Source: Sciurus carolinensis
Lineage: Eukaryota > Chordata > Mammalia > Rodentia > Sciuridae
Direction: 5' to 3'
Length of the DNA stretch: 64,000 bases
Assembly (NCBI RefSeq): GCF_902686445.1
Contig: NC_062227.1
Coordinates: 27,210,777-27,274,776 of the forward strand
Both the position numbers and the translations under genes were made by a program. This document shows positions 11,986-25,400 of the stretch, piece after piece. Position 1 is the first letter of the stretch. The number at the start of each line of letters is the position of its first letter. The notes beneath the pieces were generated by a model. That model was not told the DNA's origin, searched no databases, and was given only the letters and a program-made list of their open reading frames with translations.

Positions 11986-12965
11986 TATAAATATAGTATA
12001 CTCCTTACAACATCCACTCTTAAACTACCAATGTTTTTAAATAATATTCTGTAGTCAAAACAAAAACAAAAAAGATGTGTCTGGAGAGGACATAATGAAA
12101 TAAAAAAAAAAATTACATGAGTAGTAGGTGGGAATTACTAAGAAACAATTTCTTCAATATTTTTAAGGCACAAAATACAGTCATTGATGCCCATTGATAC
12201 AGTCACATGTTGCAAAGTGTTCATCAAATGGAAATGACTTCCATAAAAATTGCAATTTTTACCTGTTGAGATAGTTTGAGTGTTTATAATCTTCTGCAAA
12301 GTAGAAAAAAATCTAAAAACTAATCCATAATTACTGTCTTTATGATAAAAACTACTAATTGTGGAATAATAAAACATTAACAATATAATTTTAAAATGAT
12401 GTCTAATAATGAAACCCACTGATTTAAAGGTCTACCATGTGAAATTATCTGATTTAATTTGACCTGTAAATGACTTTAAGTGTTTGACATCAATGCGATG
12501 TGAATCTGAGACAGTTCATGTGAGTCAGTTCTGCTGGGAAATGTTGTAAAACATATAGTTGGTTTTCAATTAATTTTATAAATTGAATGAGTGGGTAAAA
12601 TGAACAAATAACAAGTAACTCGGGATACATGGAAAGTAATGACAAAGTTTTTAGATGAAACCAATTAGAACACAGAAAAAAGCACAAAAAAATTGGCACG
12701 AATTTTTGAAAAAGCAACTTCTTATCAGTCAAAAAAGGAAGGAAAGATAATCAGCTACCAGTGTCCTTTACACATAAATTGTAAATATAAAATTTATTCT
12801 TCAAAGAACACAAATCGCTGATGCAGAAAGAAAAAGTAATGTAAGATAATATTACAGACAAGATTAGTCCCTTTTGATCAAATATGTGTATGACTTTAAG
12901 AATATATCAAATACCACAGTGACACTACAGAAAGTGAATGATAATAATCACAATTTAGTTTTTAT
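11986..12965. other. Unassigned AT-rich DNA
   Basis: Two short minus-strand open frames have no recognisable features. No repeat was assigned. Confidence 0.4.
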
Positions 12966-12976
12966 CTAGTTGAATT

Positions 12977-13195
12977 TTTTTTTTTTTTTTGATACAGGGG
13001 ATTGAACTCAAGGATTCTTAACCACTGAGCCATATCCCCAGCCCTTTTTATTTGTTTATTTATTTAATTAGTTATTTTTGAGACAGGGTCTCACTGAGTT
13101 GCTTAAGGCCTCACCGTTGCTGAGGCTGACTTTGAACTGACGATCCTCACCTGCCTCAGCCTCCTGAGTTGCTGGTATTGTGCCACCACACCTGA
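12977..13195 (-). mobile_element. MEN-type SINE with perfect target duplication
   Basis: Reverse composite SINE flanked by a perfect 11-bp duplication CTAGTTGAATT (12966-12976 and 13196-13206). The A-tail appears as a T-run. Both the ID half and the 7SL half are present, ending 'gtgccaccacacctga'. This copy defines the element's boundaries best in the window. Confidence 0.96.
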
Positions 13196-13206
13196 CTAGT
13201 TGAATT

Positions 13207-15787
13207 CTCATACTTATTCATATGCATACAATATTAGTACATTAGGAATTAAAAAGGGGAGTTTCTCTAAGAAAGGTTTTAGTTCTTATTATGTCATTGT
13301 CTAAAATTTATATTAAAGGCCAAATAAGATACTTTCAGAGAAAAATTAAACTTTAAATACAAAGAATTATTTGGAACATGTTAATAGAAACATTTGCTTT
13401 ATTCCTTGGAAAGTGCCCTAAATATTGAGGTAAATAGTATTTAATAGGTGCTGTCCAGGGTCTTGAGAATAAAAAGATGAATAAGACAGAATGATGAAGG
13501 AATTACACAATACTGTGGAAGGCAGGGATGTGAGCTGATCATTCGAATCTGATCTAGTAGGTGGTTTACTATGCTTGGATGTCCATAGCATGTCAAAGGA
13601 GCCCAGAGTAGCTGTGAGAAAGGGAGAATGTCTGAGTGACAGTGCTGGACACTGTTCACAAATCATTCAACACTCAAAATATTAGTGGTGATTTTAGGGT
13701 GCTTGAAATGGAGGAAAACATTGATTCATTATAGCCGTACATGTGGTAGCTTGTACAAGTATTGTGAGATCCCAAACTTATAGTTCTTTCTAGCAAAATA
13801 GGCCATTTCCATTCCTAGCAAAAATAAGAACACACTGATTTCCTTTTCTAATTAAAAGAGAGAAGGCAGAGAGCTTGGGACCTTTAATCCAAACAGTGGG
13901 ACCCCGGGTGGTACATTTTACTCTCTTCATAGGTTTATTGATGCTTAGAAATACTGTCATTGAACGAGTAGCATGGCCATTTGTGAGGTTTATATGCAGC
14001 CCCAATTTACTGAATAGATTTAGAATAATAACCCTAATGTATATAGTAAGAGATTTGTCTTATCTGGGTAAACTAAAATTATGGTCTACCAAAGCCCAAC
14101 AGGACAATTCTTGGCTTTTGAAACAGTTTATTTTTAATGCAACATTAGCTGGTAAGACCTAGTTATATGGTCTAACAATAGAATATCTTTGTCTCCATGT
14201 TAACAAATGTAAATAATTACCCTACCGTTTGGTAATGCTAGAATGACTGTGGACTTCCTTCCCTAAGGGTTTCAGTTGGAGTGCCTAATGCTGCTCTATG
14301 AACTGTGCAGAAGCAAATTTAGGTCATGATCAATACGAGCAATTAAAAAGCCTTTACAAAGTGGCTAAGGCTTTGAATTCATTTAATTATTTTATACCCA
14401 ATGTGAGAAAAGGTTACTTTTGCTCTTAGACTTTATCCAGAATTATTTCTAACATTTAAAGATCCTTTCTTCCTTTTTTCAATACAGATTTGCTTTGTGC
14501 AAACCAGTTCTATTAGTCTAAATATAGACTCCTCGTAGAATATTATGAACTTTCCTGCGTGGGCATTTATGCACATTCTGTGCTGTCACTCTCTACAGGG
14601 AGATGAGAAAACACCTTCAGGTCTCTTTTCTACTGTGAAAGCTCTATGGAAAAATTAAAGGAAAAGGTTTGCTTGGACCCTCTTTGATGTGAAGAAGAGA
14701 ACAGTGTTTTCAGATTTTAGTGGTAGAGTCAAAGGCAGAATTAATTTATAGATGTGATTAAGGGTTAAAGAAGTGACTCTCCATAAAACCTATGTAAATA
14801 TTATCCGTTGTCTTCCAAGGAATCCTACATGGCACATAGCTCTTCTTGGCTTCTAGAAGGAAGGTTGGAATCCAAGAATCTTTCCTTGTTGAAGGAAAGA
14901 AGAGGCACATGACCTTAAAATAACCACATGATCCAAACAGCATAAAAATTTATAAAAGTAAAGAAAGAAGGTCAAAATCTCAGGAAAGAGTATAAAGGGC
15001 ACTGGAGAATTTTGTCAATAAATATATTATTTTGACAATAAATATATATCCAAAAATAAGCATATATATATGAGATATACAAGGAAATTTTGATCTACTT
15101 ACTATGATCCCATCTATGAAATTTTGATAGAGCCCTCTTCTGAGTACTTATTTCCTCAGCCTCTCACAGTAAATCAATTAATAGTCATTCTGTTTTGTAC
15201 TATAACTAAACTTGTGCATTAAACTCAATTAGTGAAAAGCATTTGCTTTGAGTCAGGCATAAAAGGGTTTGGTGGTTTTCAGCTTGACTTGTGCATTCAG
15301 CTTTCTTATATTCAAGATGCCAATAATTTGATTTAAGTTAACTTTTTATTTTTGAAGAGGCTTTTTGTGTGTTTGGGTTTTTTTTCTTATAGCCTGTTTT
15401 GGCAGCTCATATATCTGTATCCATCAGTTCTTGACCAGTCTGTAAATAATAGAAATTTATTTATAATTGCTACTTTTAAGGAGTTTAACTATGTTCATCT
15501 TCAACTTCCTTTCTTATCTATAATCTTCTCCAAATATTGTTCTCTTCCTTCTTGTCTTTATGAAGTAAATTCAATGTCATCAACCACTGATGAACTTCAA
15601 CTGGGCAGCCATTTTTTATTTCGCTTGGTTCTACCTTCCCATGATCCAGTGTTTTCTAACCAGATTCCTAGCCAAAAGATCTTCTAGAGGCAGTGGTGTG
15701 ACTGATAATATTTAATAGCCAGCATAGGGAAAGAAAATACTTCAACTATTACCAGTTCTGAACTGGAATGAAACCCCATAATGAGAG
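13207..15787. other. Unassigned DNA
   Basis: No recognised repeat or exon. An open frame of 95 codons at 13875-14162 (plus strand) has no known motif. The stretch is notably free of SINEs over more than 2.5 kb. Confidence 0.4.
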
Positions 15788-15789
15788 AC

Positions 15790-16001
15790 AGCTTCAGGCA
15801 CATGCCTGTAATCCCAGCTGCTCAGGAGTCTGAGGCAGGAGGATGGCTAGTTCAAGGCCAGCCTCAGCAACTTGGTGAGAACCTAAATAATAAGATTCTG
15901 TCTCAAAATATAAAATGAAAAGGACTGGGGATATAGCTCGGTGGTTAAGTGCCCCTGGGTTTAATCCCCATTTCCAAAAAATAAGATAAATAAATAAAAT
16001 A
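15790..16001 (+). mobile_element. MEN-type SINE
   Basis: Full composite SINE in forward orientation. The 7SL body ('cctgtaatcccagctgctca') is followed by the 'ggactggggatatagctcgg' ID head and 'gcccctgggtttaatcccca', ending in an A-rich (aaat/aaga) tail. Confidence 0.94.
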
Positions 16002-17854
16002 AGACTTTTCATAAGATAAAATTAAACAAAAGCAATGTATATAACTCACACCACTTATACATACATACACACTACCCAGAGAATGAATATAGTTCTCAAG
16101 GAAGTGACTTTGAATTCCAGTTTATATGGCAACTTCAACAAAGAACAGTGCATTTCCAGAGCAGTAACAAGAGAAAGGGCTTTGAGTCTCTAGAAGTGGC
16201 AATGTGTGGGATGGCAAAAAAAGGGAAGATGGGGCTAGTAAAGCTTGTTAGCCGTTGCTTTCCCTGGTAGATGGTGGGAAGGGGAATATGGTTTGCTTTA
16301 TAAACTATACCCTGCTTTTAGGCAAATAGAAGAATGGCAGAGAGCTCTCCTGCATCTGCTTCTCCTATTTACCTTCAGCTCAAACATCTTCATGCCCCAG
16401 AGGCATAATTTGAGGTACCTGCTAGCTTCTAGAAGATTTGTACCAATTTCTTTGAGGTGCACACTTTCTCCATGACCACCTTCAAGCTACCAGCAACTCT
16501 CCCCAGACCCCTGCTTGAAAGACATGTGCACAGCTTCCCAGTGGGTAGTCACAGGCCCCACACACCACTGCACAGTAGACCTGGGCATGAGGTTCTACAA
16601 ATCCCTACATGGTCTTCTTCATGGGCTGCATTTAACACGGCAGATTGGAATATGCATGTTATTAGCAACCCTTATATCCATTAGTAGGGCTGCTACTACT
16701 TTCTCAATAAAAATGTCCTTCATTTGTTTCCTCAGAACAAACAACATCAGCTACACAAAGGGTAGAATACAGATGTTTGCTTATTGGAATGACACATAAA
16801 TACATTCCATGTGAGAAGTGAGAGTTCAAAATACCAAACATTTCAAAAGAAGAAATCCAAAGAGATTTTAACGAGAGAAATAACCTAAATTAAAGGTTGG
16901 TTTTTGTTCGGATATAGTAATAAAGATGTTGTAAATTGGATCCTTGAAAGGCAATCAGGATATTTGATAGAGGAGCTTTAGGTTTTGTCATTAATAAAAA
17001 TGTTTGTGACCAAGATAAAAATGCTTCTCCTCGTTTACTGACATATGACAGGTAACCATTGCTTCATTTTCTTCTTTATGCCACTATAGTATATTTTTCA
17101 ACCAACTGTGAAATTAAAAAATTCTCCCTGTAGCAGTTGGATCCAGTTTGTTAGTTTGTATCTTATCAAAAACTGTTTAAATGCATCTCTGGTGACATTT
17201 CAATGATAATTAAAAGCAGGATCACAAAGTTTCAGGAGTGAAGCATGTTTTTTCAGTTACTACTTTATTCATCTAGTATAATCAGCCAAGAAATGAGTCT
17301 ATCATATGAAATAGGGCTCTAATTTTTATATAGTCCTTAATTTTATATTCCATTTATGAACAACTAGGATGAGAAAATGGATATGGTAAATGGGTCTTTG
17401 TTTTTTTTAAAAGAAATATTAAAAATCCCAGGCATAAGTTATCTTAGGTCAGATAATCAAGGACACTAAGAGAACATTCTTTCATTTTTACTCCATGTCT
17501 TCTGTCCATTAGTTGAAATTCTTGGTGTTGGAACTGCTGAGAAGCATCCTAACTCGTTCCTTTCTCTAGACTGTTCTTTTCTAGACCTTACTACACACCC
17601 TACCAACTGTCATCTTCCAAAAGCAGTAATCTAAACATATGACTTTCCAATTTTTCTTTGCTGAAGGCCATTTCCTGGTACCTCTTCTGGTTTAAAAGTG
17701 ATTTCTTCCTACCTCTGAACATATCTACACACTGTGTTAAAAATATAAAAACCTTCACTATCTAGAAAACATCTTATGTGTGAGAGAGAGAACACACATC
17801 ATAAAACATAGCAATAAAATGTTAGTAATAGGTGGATCTCGGTAAAGCGTCTAT
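16002..17854. other. Unassigned DNA
   Basis: Two overlapping plus-strand open frames at 16245-16799 have no recognisable domains. A weak L2-like pyrimidine-rich stretch lies near 17555-17700. Nothing else is supported. Confidence 0.35.
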
Positions 17855-18038
17855 GTATTTGGTAGCACATGCCTGTAATTTCAGTGACTGGGGAGGCTGA
17901 GGCAGGAGGATCACAAGTTCAAGGCTAACCTTAGCAACTTGTCAAGGCTCTAAGCCACTTAGCAAGACTTATAAAAAAAATTAAAGGGCTAGGGATGTAG
18001 CTCCATGGTTAAGCACCTCTGGGTTCAATCCCCAGCCC
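17855..18038 (+). mobile_element. MEN-type SINE
   Basis: Forward composite SINE with intact 7SL body, A-rich linker and ID half ('gctagggatgtagctccatg', 'cacctctgggttcaatccc'). In place of an A-tail it ends in a C-run followed by an AC repeat. Confidence 0.94.
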
Positions 18039-18061
18039 CCCCCCCCCCACACACACACACT
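18036..18061. repeat. C13 run followed by (AC)n
   Basis: Simple repeat at the 3' end of the SINE. A run of 13 C is followed by about six AC units. It replaces the usual A-rich tail. Confidence 0.9.
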
Positions 18062-18062
18062 C

Positions 18063-20539
18063 AGAGAGAAATTCTCTGTATAATCTTTGTACTATTCTTG
18101 CAACTTTTTTGTATTTGATATTTATTTCTAAATAAGTAGTTAAAAAAAACCCTAAACATACGATCTTAATCAATAAGAAAGTAATAATCCTCCTTTAGAT
18201 GTCATCTGTTCCAGTTTTATCAGGTGATTATGGTATTGACCTTGAATTAAGCCTTGCAAGGTGTGTATTTCCTGTCTAGAGAAACTTTGGAGGAAATGTC
18301 AAACATGCAGAATATTAAGAAAAGGTAATGTGTTTTGGGTGGGATGACTAACTTTCCTAGTTCTCCTGAAACTGGTGGATTTCCCAAACATAGGATATTC
18401 ATTTCTAAAAATGGCACTGTACCAGGCAAACCAGAGTGAGTTTATCACTGGGCTTTGGCGTAACTCTGAATAGTTTGTTGCTGAAGCTAAAAACTTTTGT
18501 CAAGAATGCTGGAAAATAGCTTCAGACATCCTGTGGGTAGTGGAGAACCAGACAAATGCTTTCAACTGCAGTGGAAAAGAGTTGTGTTACAAAAAGCATA
18601 AGTTGCGTTGGCAGAAAACTAATCATTGATATACATGTGATTGTCCTGTGGAAGATCTAGGTTGCTCATTGTTTGAACCTCCCCATTGCCTACTTAGTGA
18701 AGTGCAATTTCCGTAGGTCAGAATAGAAGACATAAGAATTACCATACACAGAGCTATATAACTGACTCTCCCTCGCCCCCGAAGTTGTGTTGCTGTGCTC
18801 AGTTAGCAAATATGGACACAGAAGATCAGAAAGGTGAAGTGTCTCCCCCCAGACACTGAGCAGCATGTGAGAGCATTAGAAATCACACTCATGGCTGCCA
18901 CCAGGATTCTCATTTTTCTGTTCCCTGTTTATTTGTCACAACCTACTCTCCACTGAAGGCCATGTGCTACCCACACAACTCTGTTCACATTTCTAGATGA
19001 GCTGTGTGCTGTTCCTTTGTAGGCAGGTCATTTGTAGGCTCCACCCACCTAAAGCCTTTCCATCCTTTAATGATACTCGCTCCATGTAAATTCCTTGATA
19101 GTGATCCAGCTACAGTTGGTTTCTCCTATCTCTGAACACCTGGCATATTTTGTTTATATCATTCATATAGCACTTCCTACTTGGACATTTACTTAAAAGA
19201 CATTTATAATAAAATATATGATATGTTTTCAGACAAGATCTGGATCTTGAATTGTAGGTAGTATGTCATCTTCGTCTGTGGTCCTATGCTAATTGAACCT
19301 CAGCTTTCTGATCTATAACATCAATACAATATTACATTATTTGCAGGACCCATATAAAAATTTTATACCACAAGGCAAGTGGTATAAAAGATAGCATGAT
19401 ATCGGAACCATCATCAACACTGAAATTTTAGAACTCTTAAAGTCAAAAAAGTATCTTCAAAAATGTTTGTTTTCTTTTTTTTTTTTTTTTTTTGGTACAA
19501 AAAACTATATTTTGAACATACAAGGCATTTGATAAATGTAAATGGATAAACCAAGAGCTTTATATAGGGTGGTGACATTGGAATGGAAATGAAATAGGAT
19601 TGTTGTAAGGAAGAATAATAAGTGAGATTTAATAAATGGCTAGATATGTGTTGAATGAAGCTGAGAAAGAATTCAAAATGCCTGAAGTTTTGATTCTAGG
19701 ATTCATGAATGGAAAGGAATAAAGTTCATTTCCTTTTATGTTTTTTAAAGATTAAATTTTCAGGCCATTGAAGCCCCATAAGATTTTTGTGAGTCTTCTT
19801 GGTGTTAAAACTTGGTCCCATATGTCAGATTCTAGTCAAATGTACTGCCATCCCAGCAGTGTGATTTTGAATAAATTATTCTGTGCCTCAGTTTCCTCAT
19901 CTCTCATAGAATGATTATAGTACTTCCTATTATTAATGTAAAACATTTACCAGAATACCTTATAGTAAGTGAGCACTAAATCAACAAGAACAATAACAGA
20001 AGTAGAGACAATTATTTTAATGATAAAAGGAAATGATCTTAAGAATTTTAGTTTATACAGAAATTAGTGCTACATATTTTATTGAAGAGTGAGCATTTCT
20101 GCCTGGGAGCATCATTAAGGCCATTATTTTGACAGCCCTTACAGTTCCTGGTGTCGTTTAGAAGAATTCATTGCACTTTCAGACAATTCCAATGAACAGT
20201 GATGACTTTTCACTTATTGCATGATGACATTTTTATGTTCCAAAATCCCCATAAACTTGAAGATTAAAAAATTGCAGATTTATCCAATAAATAAAATCTT
20301 GTTTCTTTATCTTAAATTTAAAGGACAGAGTTGCCTTTTAGTCTATATTTTGCTGTCCTGCTCCTTGACTGATAATAAAAGCAAAGGAGCTGCTTTTACA
20401 TTAATCTCTTAACACATAAATATTTTACAATTTTAGAATAGGAATCAGGTTTCTAACATATTGTGATTTTCATAATAGATTCATAGTTTCCTTGTAATGA
20501 ATGGATCTATTATAAAAGAAAAGGTACTGGAGACTGAAT
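18063..20539. other. Mostly unassigned DNA with one MIR-like patch
   Basis: A T-run ending 'ttggta' at about 19471-19497 looks like the extreme tail of a reverse SINE. A MIR-like patch is at 19868-19985. The rest shows no repeat or gene. Confidence 0.4.
19868..19985 (+). mobile_element. MIR fragment
   Basis: Contains 'tctgtgcctcagtttcctcatc' followed by a diverged remainder, the core order of the ancient tRNA-derived MIR SINE in forward orientation. Confidence 0.65.
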
Positions 20540-20640
20540 TAGAACAAGATATATTCCATGCTTTTATAATTATGTCAAAATGGATTCTACTGTCATGTAC
20601 AACTAAAAAGAACCAATAAAAAATGTTATGAATAAAGTTA
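20540..20640 (+). mobile_element. L1 3' end fragment
   Basis: 'gtcaaaatggattctactgt' and 'catgtacaactaaaaagaacc' followed by an A-rich end match the last 80 bp of the sciurid L1 copy at 34.9-35.0 kb. Confidence 0.85.
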
Positions 20641-22290
20641 TATTTCTAAATACTGACATCATGTAAGTAATCATTTTCATTATGATTTAGACTTTTGTAT
20701 ACTGAAGAGTCTTTATAACTATACAAATATTCTAAAAAGCAATATGAAAATACATTTCCTTTGATATATATTTCCTATTTAAGTTACATGAGATGGATCA
20801 AGCTGTGTACATTTTAAGACTCTTTTATAATCAAATCTTTTGGAATTTTTAGTATAAAATTCAAAAAGTCTTTCCTTTCTAGATACCAGTAAAAAAAAAA
20901 AGTTGTGAACTTTCAAGAATGTTGTTAATTAATTTGTCAAGGAAATGGGTATAAAAAAATATTTATTTGACCACATACTGAACAGACTTTTAATTTAAGT
21001 ATCTAATTCTGTTTCTTAGCTACCATTCTAGGTACTATAGGTTGGTTAAAGATAAATATGATTTACTTTATAACCTTAGGAAGATTATTCCTACTCAAAA
21101 GTAAATCCACTGTGCCAAAAAAAATGTATCATAAAACAAACCATGATGTCTTCTAAAACATGTTTTAGAATCAAGGTAGACAGAGCCAAAAATACATATT
21201 TATGGAAATAATAAAAGACTTTCATTTGAAACATTCAGAAGAGTGTTGGTCAGTACTGCACATTTCAGTGCATTAATCTAACTAAATATTTTCCCTAATC
21301 TCAGAGATTATACTTGAAACATGAATTTTGAGATGCTCAAAGAATCATACATGTAACAAATATAAAGACAATTAAAAAAAAAAAAAAACTTTATGGTGAC
21401 TAGTTTTTCCAGGACTCTGTGATTTCTAGAGGTAGACCTGTCTCCATGGTAGTATTGTCTGAATTTCAAAAGTACATAGTAGCTGAATGGAATTCAATAA
21501 AGATTTGAATGGAAGTGGTGAAGATTGGAACACAATCAAAATGGAATAATATTTGAATAGGAAGACTGGGATTTTAATGGAATATGATTGGAACAGGATT
21601 TGAATGATAGAGGTGAGAAAAATGTGTCTGGAAAGGTAAGGATAAAAGAACTAGAATTTAATGAGCTGGAACCAAGGCAAGGAAGTTGTGTGTATGCATC
21701 TGTGTGTGTCTTATCTTCAAAAGCAAGGCTCATGCATTTAAGTGTTAATCATGAAAATATTCTCTATAAACATTGTGGGAAAGTATACTTAATATGGGAA
21801 TTAGATACTGCACAATTGAGGGGGAAGGGAGGAGAGGGAAAACCCTCCAGAGGTATCCTGGAGGAGCAGAGAAATAGTCATTCCCTAGACCATCTTGGGG
21901 TGAAGCCTTCATGGAAATCCAGTGAACCAATCGTATTCTTCCAATGTCATAAGACCGCAAAGGTGGAGCTTGTGCAGTGGTGAGTGAGCACCAGCTCTGG
22001 GGAAACTGTGGCTCCTGAGTAGTTCCCGTCTCTAAGGGTTTGCAGACATCCGAGAGCCAGCTATGAGCCTGGGGCTGGTGTTGATCAGCAGAACATCCGG
22101 TACAGGAAATCAAGGACAGCTAAAGCTTGCCGGGCCCCTGTGAATCTTCCTTTCCTTTGGGGCACAAACACACAATGCACACACACATCTTCAGTTGCAT
22201 GGAGACTTTTTACATAACAGTGATTTAATAGAAAGCCAAATGAGAAACAAGATCATAAAGTGATTACTCTCTAGCACATCTTTGAAGCAA
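20641..22290. other. Unassigned DNA
   Basis: A perfect 20-bp palindrome is at 21151-21170. A degenerate GGAAT-like run lies at 21477-21615. Open frames at 21588-21983 (plus) and 21745-22113 (minus) overlap on opposite strands and show no motifs. Confidence 0.35.
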
Positions 22291-22480
22291 TATTTTTTAA
22301 CTTTTTATTTTTGTTTTTATTTATTGGCACATAATAATCCATCAGTGTGATAATGCAATACATGTTGCAGTGTGTGCCTCTACCTCTTTTTATCACCATG
22401 ACACCCCATGACAACTTCTCAGGAATAGGAGTGCCTGAGCCATATCATCTTCCAAATCTCACACAGGTTCCTCTTGGTCA
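22290..22480 (-). mobile_element. Possible L1 3' end, diverged
   Basis: A T-rich start, then 'ttattggcacataataatcc', resembles an inverted L1 3' terminus. This is tentative. The sequence does not match the other L1 3' ends in the window closely. Confidence 0.35.
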
Positions 22481-25400
22481 ACCTAAATTAGAAAAATGGG
22501 AGAAGAGTAATCCTTAGGCTCAGAGTTGGCACAATATGACCCAGAACATGAGCTGTGATACCTATTGGTAGTATTCGTATTATTAATGTGTGGGCCAAAA
22601 ATGGAGTGAGGGTGAGTAGGAGGGTAGAAGGGACCACCACAGCAGTGTAGGAGATTAGAATAAAGACCAAAATTAGGTAACAGTGAAGATGTGAACTTCC
22701 AGAAAGGGGCAGGGAGAGGAAGACTATAAAGTCAAAAGACAAAATTACAACACCTTTAGCTTAAAAATCTTAATTGACTTTTATTTGCAATTCTGGAATT
22801 GGTCAACAATTCCTTTCATAAAACACAATGAACGTTCCAATAACCTGAACAGAGAAGCTTGGTTGTATAGACAGAAAAGGCTGAAAACAGAAACAAAATC
22901 CAAAAAGCAGATTGTTATTTCAAGGTTACTTTTCTTTTTAAAGGTGAAGGCAGAAGAGATACTTCTTATCATGCAGGTTAAAACTGGCTTGTTTGGACTA
23001 TTATCTCTCAGTCTATCAATTTCTCTGAAGGTCAAATAAACCACTGAGTTTGGACTTGGTGACATGCAACTTTAGCATGAGTGACTCCATTTTTGTTTGA
23101 CCAGTTGGGCCCAGAGCAGGAGCTCAGCCCAAACCAATGGCTGCCTGTAAGCTTTATTTAACACTAGGATGTAGAATTAGCTTCAGGACTTTCTACTTGT
23201 GTAACATGAAATGTGCTGGTTCATTAAAATTTTAAACCTCATGAAAGAATCTTGGTTTGTAATAGAAATAAACTTGGTTTTCAAGGTGTGGAGGTGCAAC
23301 ATAATTAGTGGGGAAGAGAGCACAGTAAACATTCAAGGGTCATTCCTTTAGAAATGGCAATCAGGGTCAGTGCAACTTACAACATGTAGGGAAAAGGAAA
23401 TTCAGGTAGACCAAGCTTCTCACGTAGGAAAGGAACTGGAGAAATTAAACCATGTGTCCAGGCCAGCTCAGGGCACGTTCAGCCCCTGACACTAGGACTG
23501 AAATTCCTAGGCAGCAAGTCCCTTCTCGGAGGAAAGGCTAGACTCTGGACTGGGATAGAGTGTGTCTAAGATTGAGGTAACTGGGAGTGCCGTGCTTGGG
23601 GTCTGCTCCCAGGCTTCTAAGACCAGTGCCCTGGGAGTATTGGATTAAATGTCTGGTTGACTCAAAGGAGCCTAGAGGTGACTGGGAAAGTTGCATGAAT
23701 CCTAGGTCTAAGAATAATTTCTTTGTAACTTTAGCTTGGTGAGTGAAAAGGAGGACAGGCAGAGTTAGGGGTGCATAGAGTAAAGTGAAATTTATGTCTA
23801 TTTGAGACAGGTTGTTCCTCTGTGAATGAAGAAACTGAAGAGATCCTGGAAGCCAGGTAGAAATGATGAGTGGATCCAATTGGGTGTAATAACTAGGGAA
23901 AAGAAAGGAAAGAGACCACATGCCTGAAATCGTCCCTTTGTCAGGGAGTGAGCCCTCCGCAGCCATCACATAACTCCTGCTTCCACCAGGTCTGTTCATT
24001 CATCTCTTGCCTTTCACCAGATCACAGGTTTTTCTAGATCCAATTTAACTCATACACATGCTTTTTGTTTTCTTCCTTTTGACTGAGACTTAGTAGTTTC
24101 AAGTCCACACTTGAGGTACTCTGGCTTTGAAATTTAGTGGATAGAGCTCAGATTTATTAGTTTTCAAATAGAAAACATAGAAAATGAATTGGTTAAAATA
24201 GCAGATATCACAAATATTTGAACTCCATCTAACTTCTAGTGCTTAATAAGGCCACATGCCAGGTAAACCCTGGGAAGAGAGGCATTCCATGATCACATCA
24301 CCTCTACTTTGACTCATTGTAAACATGTGGGTTTATAGAGAAATCAGCATGCAATACCTACAGAAAATCCATATGTCTAGCAAAATCCTGAGATTGGGGT
24401 TCTAGGGAAACCTTGACTTCCATGCATGTTCAACCTCATGTGATGGTACCTCCAGTTATTAGGTGTGTTCTACTCTTCACTCTTCCCACTGATTTTACTC
24501 TACCCTCATGGTCCCACCAGCTCTAAAACCCAGAAAGTAGCTAGTGTTTGCAGAAGCTGTTCCTCCCAAGAGTTAGACTATACGCAGATATCAGCATTGA
24601 TCTCTGATACACAATAGAAAAGAATCCGACCCCCTCCTCATTCTGGAAATGTCCAGTGATCAAATTCTTTCATGAAATATGCACCAAATATGTGCAATTT
24701 TTCATCTCAAAGGAGGGCAAAATCTACAGATTTTTATTTAGTGAAATTATAAAATATTTATATTAATCATGTAGTTCATTTTGGATCTTAACACTCTTCA
24801 AGTGCTAATGAAATAGATTCGTAACTTCAGCAAATTTTCTCCTTAAATGATCCTTTCAAAAAAACCTGGGAGACCTTTTATCTGAGGAAAATAAATACAG
24901 AGTAGATATTTCTCTAACATTGCAAGGAACATATCAGTCTGTATGAGAACAATTTAGGAAGTTTTATCTTCAAAGTACTTGGCCTTGAATGTTCTAATCA
25001 GAATGACTTTCAGCCTGCCCTAGAATATTTACAGCTACTGAGGAATAGTATCATTTAACACATTCACTCTCACAGTTTCTTTTGTTAAAGAAAAATGTCA
25101 TATATGACTTTAACATGGATTATGCTTTTTTTCCAAGAATATTTCTTCTAATTTTTTGGTGGTGAAGCAGCTGCGGTTGCTATGCCATCAGCTCCGTTGC
25201 TATGGGGGATGCCTTGGGTGTTTGCCAGACTATGATTGGTTATTTCAGCACCCTTATGTTCAGCAGTTGACATTTTCCTATGTTGAATCATGCTATTTTA
25301 TTTTAATTCGATGGGTAGGCTCAATAATGTTGATCAGCTTTGAAAGAATTGAAATTACATATAAAAGCATCCCATTATTTCTCTCTTTAGAAAACATTAA

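Noticed and set aside
21588..22113. Overlapping open frames on opposite strands (131 and 122 codons)
   Set aside because: Overlap on both strands suggests low stop-codon density from local composition. No motif seen.
23538..23999. 153-codon minus-strand open frame
   Set aside because: No domain or signal was recognised. It may be old repeat DNA, but neither a gene nor a family could be supported.
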